NCBI GenBank assembly: GCA_945787925.1
Contig: CALZJY010000175.1
Span: 1-5,084, forward strand
From: an uncultured Anaerosporobacter sp.
GTDB lineage: Bacteria > Bacillota > Clostridia > Lachnospirales > Lachnospiraceae
Length of the DNA stretch: 5,084 bases
Reading direction: 5' to 3'
Each line of letters starts with the position of its first letter. Position 1 is the first letter of the stretch. The translations under genes and the position numbers were made by a program. Under the pieces are notes generated by a model, which made no database searches, was not told the origin of the DNA, and saw nothing but the letters and a program-made list of their open reading frames with translations. Shown one piece after another: positions 1 to 5,084 of this stretch.

Positions 1-1
1 T

Positions 2-3000
2 AAATCAGATGGCCTCTTTCTTCGGGGTCTAAATGAAGACGGAGTTTCTTATGAAGCAGTCATCGTGCGAGAAGGTGAAAAATCACAAAAAAGAACGAGA
101 AGCAAACAGGCGACTGCAACAATCGCAGCCGATGGTTCCATCGTGGTTGACTTAAAAGGACAGGTTGCAATTAAGAAAGTTACGATTACGGTAACTGGTA
201 CAAGCAGCAGAAAGCTAGCGGAGATTGCCCAAGTAGAATTCTTAAATGATATGGAAAGCAAGATTCCAGCACCAACCATTGCGTATCCAACAGCAGTTAC
301 AGCACAGCCGGGAAATAAAGAGTTTACGGTTACTTGGAACAAGATGAGCAATGTAACAGGATATGAAGTAGAAGTATCCAATGGTTCCGAAAAGGAAGTG
401 CTTTCTACAGAAACAAACTCCATTACCGTAAAAGCATTCCAACGCGAAGAAATCAAAAATGGAATGAAGTTCAACGTAAGGGTACAATCTGTAAATGGCG
501 ATTGGAGAAGTGGCTATAGCAATGCCATCGAAGTAATTCCAAAAGCAAGCAGCGTGCCACCTGCTCCAGAAAACATTAAGATAGAAGGCGGATATGGTCT
601 GTTAAATGTGTCTTGGAAGGCAATGGAGGATACAGACAGCTACCGCTTATACTATAGAGAACAAGGCACTACTGATGAATATAAACTGATAGAAAATATC
701 ACAAAGACGACAGCACAGATTACGGGATTAAAGAACAATACCAAATATGAAATTTACCTAGAAGGGGTAAATGAACTTGGTGTTGGTAAGAAATCCGTAG
801 TTTGCATCGGTACAACGACTGAATTAGAGCATGCAAAAACAAGCAACTATAAGTTGATCAACGTGCCAACGGAAGATGGAAAGACAGCACACATTGCATC
901 CGTTTCTTATCCGACAGCTGATCCGAAAAATGAATTTGCAGTCGTAGATAATAACTACGCGACAGACTGGATTCTAAATAGCTGGACTTCTGGTGGATAT
1001 GCGGGAGGAATAAATGGACCAATCGTAACGTTTGATAACTTCTACAAGATGGATCGAATGATCGTTGTAGAAAGTACAAAACAGACATATGATTACTTTT
1101 ATAGTAAAGTGAAGTACTGGGATAAAGATGGCAAGGCCCATGAAATTTCAGGAAGACATACCGTAAAGACGGATGCAGCTGGAAAGAGATATTATGAAAT
1201 CAATTTACAAGAGCCAATCGTGACAAATAAGGTACAAATTGGCTTCTCTAATTATCTTGCGTACGACGATGGTATGATCTCTATTGCTGAAATGAAATTC
1301 TATCACTATGATTCCTTAGAAGAAGAAATTAGCGATTTATTTGAAGATGAAACACGCCTTACGTTAAAGCCGGGGGTTACGAAAGAAACGATTGACACGC
1401 TAGAACAGCGATTAGAAGTAAAAGATCCGGTAAGTGGAGAATACCATTTCAAAAAAGGAATCTTAGAAGTAGAACTTAAGAATGCACGTGCAATCTTAGA
1501 CCAAGAACAATTGCGAGAAGCAATGAAAATCGATACGGCAGTAACGAAAGCAAACGACGGTCACCTTGGATTCCAAAATGGATTAAATGCATGGCAGCCA
1601 TTAGGGATAACTGCCCATGAGGGAGAACAGTTAGTCATCTATGTTGGTAAGGAAGGTGCGAAAGTAGGAGACCCTACGGACCTTCGTGTGATTGCAAGCC
1701 AGGTACATGGGGAACACTCCGCTTGGCATAAGGTCGTGACAACGTTAAAGGTAGGACGTAATGAGATTACCGTGCCAAGAGTACATTCCATTGATGTAGA
1801 ACATGGTGGTTCTTTATATGTAGAATATACAGGAAGAAACTCCAATGTAAACATGAGCGTACGTGTAAGTGGTGGTACGACGATTCCAGTGCTTAATGTT
1901 GCGAACATGACATCTGAGGCAGAAAAGAAAGCGGCAATCCGTGCGTATTTACAAGAGTTACACCCATATGTAGCAAGCTTAGAACGTATGCATAAGGAAG
2001 GGCATGAAGGACATCCAGAAACAAATTGTAACTATGGATATGATGCGAAAAACTGTATCTATAACGTGACAGAAGTAGTCATGGACCAAATGTATTATTC
2101 CGTTGCGGCAGAACAAGTAGCAAATGGAATCAAAGAAAGAGCAGGAAGCGACTCCTTAGAAGCCCAAGTAGAAGCAATGTATGACACGTTATGTGCAATG
2201 GAACAAGAAGTTGCGTTATTCTACCAACACAAAGGCTTAGTGGCATATCCAGAAGACAAAGAGGAATATCAGGCATTTGTGAAGAAGTATGGAGAAAAGA
2301 ATAAGCTTCCACAAAGTAGATTAAATATCCGTTACCAAAGAATGTTTACTGGTGCATTCATGTATGCAGGCGGTGGACATATCGGAATTGAATGGGGCAG
2401 TATTCCAGGACTAATGAGCGGCCAAGTAGTGAAGCACAATGATGGCGCTTACGTAAGTGGTCAGTTATTTGGATGGGGAATCGCCCATGAAATCGGCCAT
2501 ATCATTAATCAGAGTGACTATACCGTTGCGGAAGTTACGAATAACTACTATGCACAGCTTGTATCTGCAAAAGAAACAAATGATTCCGTACGCTTTGACT
2601 ATAAAGACGTATATGAAAAGGTAACGTCAGGCACGCTTGGACCATCCGACAATAAAGCAGTCGGAATCGCAATGTACTGGCAGGTACATTTAGCATACGA
2701 TGAAGGATACAACTATAAGACGTATGCAACTTATGACGAGCAGTTTGATAACTTAATCTTTGCAAGAATGGATGCATATGCAAGAAATAATGAGATTGCA
2801 CCAAAATTCAAAGATGGAAAAGCATTCACATTAAAGGATGCGAAAGATACAGATAACAACATCATGCGTCTTGCATGTGCGGCAACGAAGAAAGACTTAT
2901 TAGATTACTTTAGAAGCTGGGGTATGGTTCCAGATCAAACAACGATTCTATATGCCAGCCAGTTTGAAAAAGAAACGAGAGACATCCAATATATTACGGA

Positions 3001-4213
3001 TGAGGCTAGAGTATATCGAGTAGAAAACCGTGCTAACGCAGAACGTATCGAGCAAGAAACAAAAGCGGCGAAGCCAGAAGTACGTGTTGAAAACAAGAAA
3101 AACAGCAAGCAAGTAACGTTAGAGTTAGGTGCGACAGGCATTCCTGCAGAACGCTTATTAGGATATGAGATCAAGCGAAATGGCGTAACGGTAGCGTTTG
3201 TATCAGGGGAAGAAACGAGCTACGTGGATACGGTAACGATGAATAACCGTGTCGTAGAGTATTCCGTAATCGCTCACGATAAGTTCCTAAATAAGACAGA
3301 AGAAGTATATGCGACGCCAATCAAGGTGACTCATGACGGAAGCATCAGCAAGGACCGTTGGAATGTTACGACAAATATGAGTTCCGTGCTTGACCGTCCA
3401 ACAGAAGACGATGTATGTGGAACGAATCCGACGAAAGCAATCACTACGGTAATCGATGATGATTATACGACTGTATATACAGGAAGCGTAGAAAAAGGAA
3501 ATCCAGAAATCGTACTTGATTTAGGAGAAGTAGCGCAAATTGCAGGTGTACGCTATACAAAGGCTGATGAACATGCGATCCGTGAATATGAAGTGTATAT
3601 CAGTAAGAATGGTGCGGACTGGACGCTTGTAAAAGAAGGTGCCTTTGATGCTGCTCAAAACGAAGAGACGATTTTCTTTACAAAAGAAGATGACAAAAAA
3701 GGAACACGTATGGACCTACAACAAGCTTCTAAAGTGAAGTTAGTCGTGAAGGGACAACAGACAGTTGGAATCAAAGAACTTGATATCGTCGGAGAACCGG
3801 ATGATAACGTGGAATTAGTAGAAAACGGCATCGGTATCTTACAAAAAGATCTTGTAGTAGACGAAACGAATGGTGAAGCGATTCCGGCAGGTTCCATCGT
3901 AGTGACAGGAGAGTATACAGGACATCCAGCGTATAATGTGGTGTTATTAATCGATGCAGATACAGACAAAGTAATTGGCGGAAGCCAATATATCTTTGCA
4001 GCAGATCCAAAAGATGAGTCTCTTGGTGCAGTAAGCAATGGTACATGGTTATACGTAGTAGAGCCATATGCAGATGGCAAATTACCAAAGAATATTAAGG
4101 CGGAATTATACCGTGTGGATGACGCAATCACGTTAGAAGGACAAAGATTGGTAAGTGACACGTTAACGGTACAAATGCCAACAGAGTTAAAAGAAATTAC
4201 GATTCAGAAATAA
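2..4213 (+). CDS. Secreted multidomain M60-like zinc metallopeptidase with FN3 and discoidin modules (5'-truncated by window edge)
   Basis: Probable extracellular glycoprotein-cutting protease; M60-like (enhancin/mucinase) enzymes hydrolyse mucin-type O-glycosylated proteins. The frame is open to the window edge, so the start is upstream. Counting from the codon at 2: residues 1-87, tail of a beta domain, perhaps discoidin-like; ~88-180 and ~184-272, two FN3-like modules; ~279-438, F5/8 type C-like; ~439-510, charged, probably helical linker; ~515-980, M60 domain; ~1024-1107, Ig/FN3-like; ~1110-1265, second discoidin-like domain; ~1270-1403, unassigned beta-rich domain. Zinc ligands H829 and H833 and catalytic E830 form HEIGH, with E844 as likely third ligand. 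Family-like surroundings are GWGIAHEIGH, AEVTNN, MYWQVHLAYD and FRSWGMVPD. The C-terminus shows no dockerin, LPxTG or membrane segment, so the glycan-binding modules probably hold it on substrate. Family call strong; exact substrate inferred. Confidence 0.9.
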   Translation, partial: KSDGLFLRGLNEDGVSYEAVIVREGEKSQKRTRSKQATATIAADGSIVVDLKGQVAIKKVTITVTGTSSRKLAEIAQVEFLNDMESKIPAPTIAYPTAVTAQPGNKEFTVTWNKMSNVTGYEVEVSNGSEKEVLSTETNSITVKAFQREEIKNGMKFNVRVQSVNGDWRSGYSNAIEVIPKASSVPPAPENIKIEGGYGLLNVSWKAMEDTDSYRLYYREQGTTDEYKLIENITKTTAQITGLKNNTKYEIYLEGVNELGVGKKSVVCIGTTTELEHAKTSNYKLINVPTEDGKTAHIASVSYPTADPKNEFAVVDNNYATDWILNSWTSGGYAGGINGPIVTFDNFYKMDRMIVVESTKQTYDYFYSKVKYWDKDGKAHEISGRHTVKTDAAGKRYYEINLQEPIVTNKVQIGFSNYLAYDDGMISIAEMKFYHYDSLEEEISDLFEDETRLTLKPGVTKETIDTLEQRLEVKDPVSGEYHFKKGILEVELKNARAILDQEQLREAMKIDTAVTKANDGHLGFQNGLNAWQPLGITAHEGEQLVIYVGKEGAKVGDPTDLRVIASQVHGEHSAWHKVVTTLKVGRNEITVPRVHSIDVEHGGSLYVEYTGRNSNVNMSVRVSGGTTIPVLNVANMTSEAEKKAAIRAYLQELHPYVASLERMHKEGHEGHPETNCNYGYDAKNCIYNVTEVVMDQMYYSVAAEQVANGIKERAGSDSLEAQVEAMYDTLCAMEQEVALFYQHKGLVAYPEDKEEYQAFVKKYGEKNKLPQSRLNIRYQRMFTGAFMYAGGGHIGIEWGSIPGLMSGQVVKHNDGAYVSGQLFGWGIAHEIGHIINQSDYTVAEVTNNYYAQLVSAKETNDSVRFDYKDVYEKVTSGTLGPSDNKAVGIAMYWQVHLAYDEGYNYKTYATYDEQFDNLIFARMDAYARNNEIAPKFKDGKAFTLKDAKDTDNNIMRLACAATKKDLLDYFRSWGMVPDQTTILYASQFEKETRDIQYITDEARVYRVENRANAERIEQETKAAKPEVRVENKKNSKQVTLELGATGIPAERLLGYEIKRNGVTVAFVSGEETSYVDTVTMNNRVVEYSVIAHDKFLNKTEEVYATPIKVTHDGSISKDRWNVTTNMSSVLDRPTEDDVCGTNPTKAITTVIDDDYTTVYTGSVEKGNPEIVLDLGEVAQIAGVRYTKADEHAIREYEVYISKNGADWTLVKEGAFDAAQNEETIFFTKEDDKKGTRMDLQQASKVKLVVKGQQTVGIKELDIVGEPDDNVELVENGIGILQKDLVVDETNGEAIPAGSIVVTGEYTGHPAYNVVLLIDADTDKVIGGSQYIFAADPKDESLGAVSNGTWLYVVEPYADGKLPKNIKAELYRVDDAITLEGQRLVSDTLTVQMPTELKEITIQK
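2486..2533 (+). other. Gluzincin zinc-binding active site, HEIGH-x10-E
   Basis: These codons encode residues 829-844 of the visible part of the M60-like peptidase. HExxH supplies two histidine zinc ligands (829, 833) and the catalytic glutamate (830). The glutamate at 844 sits ten residues after the second histidine, within the spacing known for M60-like enzymes, and is the likely third ligand. The preceding Gly-Trp-Gly and following Val-Thr-Asn-Asn also resemble the family. All catalytic residues are present, so the enzyme is predicted to be active. Confidence 0.9.
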
Positions 4214-4216
4214 TAG

Positions 4217-4224
4217 AGAGAGGG
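4217..4224 (+). promoter_or_regulatory. Ribosome binding site of the second gene
   Basis: The purine run AGAGAGGG ends six bases before the ATG at 4231, good Shine-Dalgarno spacing for a Gram-positive. It lies in the 17-base gap after the upstream stop codon and fixes the start of the second gene. The gap has no room for a separate promoter or a hairpin terminator, which supports co-transcription with the peptidase gene. Confidence 0.8.
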
Positions 4225-4230
4225 AAACGT

Positions 4231-4323
4231 ATGAGAAATAGAAAAGCAGTGCAGGCAGCCGCGCTGTCACTTGTTTTGATCCTAGGAAGTACAAGCGTAA
4301 TACCGGAACGTATTGTATTTGCA
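4231..4323 (+). other. Sec signal peptide of the Big2 protein
   Basis: Residues 1-31 show a basic N-region (Arg2, Arg4, Lys5), a hydrophobic core rich in Ala, Leu, Val and Ile at about 9-19, and a polar stretch ending Val-Phe-Ala before Asn32. This fits signal peptidase I cleavage after Ala31. There is no lipobox cysteine, so a lipoprotein is unlikely. Cleavage site assigned by eye. Confidence 0.8.
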
Positions 4324-5084
4324 AACGGGATAGAAGCAACTGCTGTTTCCTTTGATCGTTCCGTTCCAAAGGGTAAGGATGCAGGCCTTATCCTTGGAAA
4401 GGAAACAGGGAAGAACAAAAGGGAACTAGCAATAGAGCTAAATGATGAGTACACGAAAAGTGTGGCATCCTTAGAAGTAAAAATACAATTTGAAAAAAGC
4501 AAGATTCATGGAGTCAAACTTGCTTGGGATAAGAGTCTTTCTTCCAATGCGCGTAGAGCAAGCTATAATGCCAACACAGGCGTGTTAAGCATCTATGTAG
4601 TAGGAAAGAAAGATTTACGAGAAGGCAATCGAGTAAATCTTGGTACGATCGAAGTGGAAAGCAAAGAAACGAAGGCGTTTGAGTCAGTAGTATCCATGCA
4701 GGCAGCAAAGATTGTAACGCTTGCGCATAAGAGTGAAACACTTCGCGTGGTGACGGATGGACAAACGATCGGGTATACACCGACAATTGTGCCGGTGCCA
4801 ACGAAAGAGCCAGTAGTAGTTCCGACTGCTACACCAACAGCCAAACCAACAAACAAGCCAACTGCTACACCAACAGTGAAGCCAACAAACAAACCGACCG
4901 CAAAGCCAACGGTAGCACCAACGAAAAAGCCATCCGTAGTAAAGGTTTCCGCAATCACATTAAATAAAAAAGAGGTTACGGTCAAACCAGGCAAGACGTT
5001 TGGTTTAAAAGCCGTGGTAACTCCATCCAATGCAACCAATAAAGCGGTTTCCTATAGCAGCAGCAATACAAAAGTTGCTACCGT
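4231..5084 (+). CDS. Secreted Big2 (bacterial Ig-like) domain protein with Thr/Pro-rich linker (3'-truncated by window edge)
   Basis: Exported, probably cell-surface or matrix protein with binding rather than enzymatic features; exact role unknown. The frame stays open to the window end (284 codons). The ATG is chosen for its well-spaced ribosome binding site and because it begins a classic signal peptide: MRNRK, a hydrophobic core at residues ~9-19, probable cleavage after VFA at 31. Residues ~36-182 form a beta-rich domain; the stretch around 111-142 (LSIYVVGKKDL, then NLGTIEV) recalls cohesin or carbohydrate-binding beta-sandwiches, but this is a weak similarity by eye. Residues ~183-234 are a Thr/Pro/Lys linker. 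From ~240 a Big2 domain begins (ITLNKKEVTVKPGKTF, then VVTPSNATNKAVSYSSSN and KVATV) and is cut off. It lies 17 bp after the peptidase gene, probably in one operon, suggesting a shared extracellular task. More Ig modules, an anchor or a catalytic domain could follow. Confidence 0.85.
   Translation, partial: MRNRKAVQAAALSLVLILGSTSVIPERIVFANGIEATAVSFDRSVPKGKDAGLILGKETGKNKRELAIELNDEYTKSVASLEVKIQFEKSKIHGVKLAWDKSLSSNARRASYNANTGVLSIYVVGKKDLREGNRVNLGTIEVESKETKAFESVVSMQAAKIVTLAHKSETLRVVTDGQTIGYTPTIVPVPTKEPVVVPTATPTAKPTNKPTATPTVKPTNKPTAKPTVAPTKKPSVVKVSAITLNKKEVTVKPGKTFGLKAVVTPSNATNKAVSYSSSNTKVAT
4825..4920 (+). repeat. Short in-frame tandem repeat encoding a Thr/Pro/Lys linker
   Basis: Two adjacent 36-base units (4825-4860 and 4861-4896) match at 31 of 36 positions and encode TATPTAKPTNKP and TATPTVKPTNKP. 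A degenerate partial copy (4897-4920, TAKPTVAP) follows. The repeat lies inside the Big2 protein gene and forms an extended, flexible linker between the N-terminal domain and the Ig-like domain. The unit length is a multiple of three, so copy-number change would keep the frame and only alter linker length. The threonines could be glycosylated, but that is speculation. Confidence 0.8.

Noticed and set aside
65..67. GTG at 65 as the start codon of the large gene
   Set aside because: The same frame is open back to position 2 and encodes plausible protein (SDGLFLRGLNEDG), there is no Shine-Dalgarno sequence before the GTG, and no signal peptide follows it. The gene starts outside the window.
49..474. 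Minus-strand reading frame of 141 codons with hydrophobic stretches
   Set aside because: Antisense to FN3-coding sequence. The hydrophobicity results from complementing Lys/Glu/Asn-rich codons; no independent gene evidence.
3655..4161. Minus-strand reading frame of 168 codons
   Set aside because: It lies wholly inside the well-supported peptidase gene, has Ser/Thr-rich low-complexity content typical of antisense shadows, and shows no recognisable domain.
4214..4230. Promoter or terminator between the two genes
   Set aside because: The 17-base gap holds only a second stop codon, the Shine-Dalgarno sequence and a short spacer; no inverted repeat, T-run or -35/-10 pair is seen.
4593..5039. Minus-strand reading frame with a repetitive Gly/Val/Ala-rich, membrane-like protein
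   Set aside because: It is the antisense shadow of the Thr/Pro/Lys repeat codons of the Big2 gene. The GxxVG-like periodicity comes from reading the complementary strand of the repeat, and no ribosome binding site supports it.
4180..5084. LPxTG sorting signal or dockerin linking the two proteins
   Set aside because: Neither the peptidase C-terminus nor the visible part of the second protein shows one; any anchor of the second protein would be past the window end.

Overview
The window reads as chromosomal sequence from a low-to-moderate GC Gram-positive anaerobe. The best fit is a gut- or soil-type Clostridia/Lachnospiraceae member. This rests on the style of the proteins (long secreted multidomain M60-like peptidase, Big2 protein with a Thr/Pro linker), the A-rich purine-rich coding strand, and the strong GA-rich ribosome binding site. 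The taxon is an inference from style; no rRNA or marker gene is present.

Layout: two genes on the + strand fill nearly the whole window, and both are cut by its edges. Positions 2-4213 hold the 3' part (1403 codons) of a very large extracellular protein. In order it carries the tail of an N-terminal beta domain, two fibronectin type III-like modules, a discoidin (F5/8 type C-like) module, a charged linker, an M60-like zinc metallopeptidase with an intact HEIGH...E motif, an Ig/FN3-like module, a second discoidin-like module and an unassigned C-terminal domain. After 17 bases containing a clear Shine-Dalgarno sequence, positions 4231-5084 hold the 5' part (284 codons visible) of a second secreted protein. 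It has a signal peptide, a beta-rich N-terminal domain with a possible cohesin/carbohydrate-binding-like fold, a Thr/Pro/Lys linker made of short tandem repeats, and the start of a Big2 Ig-like domain.

The two genes are almost certainly co-transcribed: the gap is 17 bp and holds no terminator. Together they suggest an extracellular locus for binding and cutting a glycosylated protein target. M60-like enzymes are known to act on mucin-type O-glycoproteins, and the discoidin and FN3 modules would hold the enzyme on its glycan-bearing substrate. The second protein looks like a surface or adhesion/binding partner, but its full architecture and any cell-wall anchor lie beyond the window. I found no RNA genes, CRISPR array, insertion sequence, promoter or terminator. 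No stretch over 300 bases lacks a gene.
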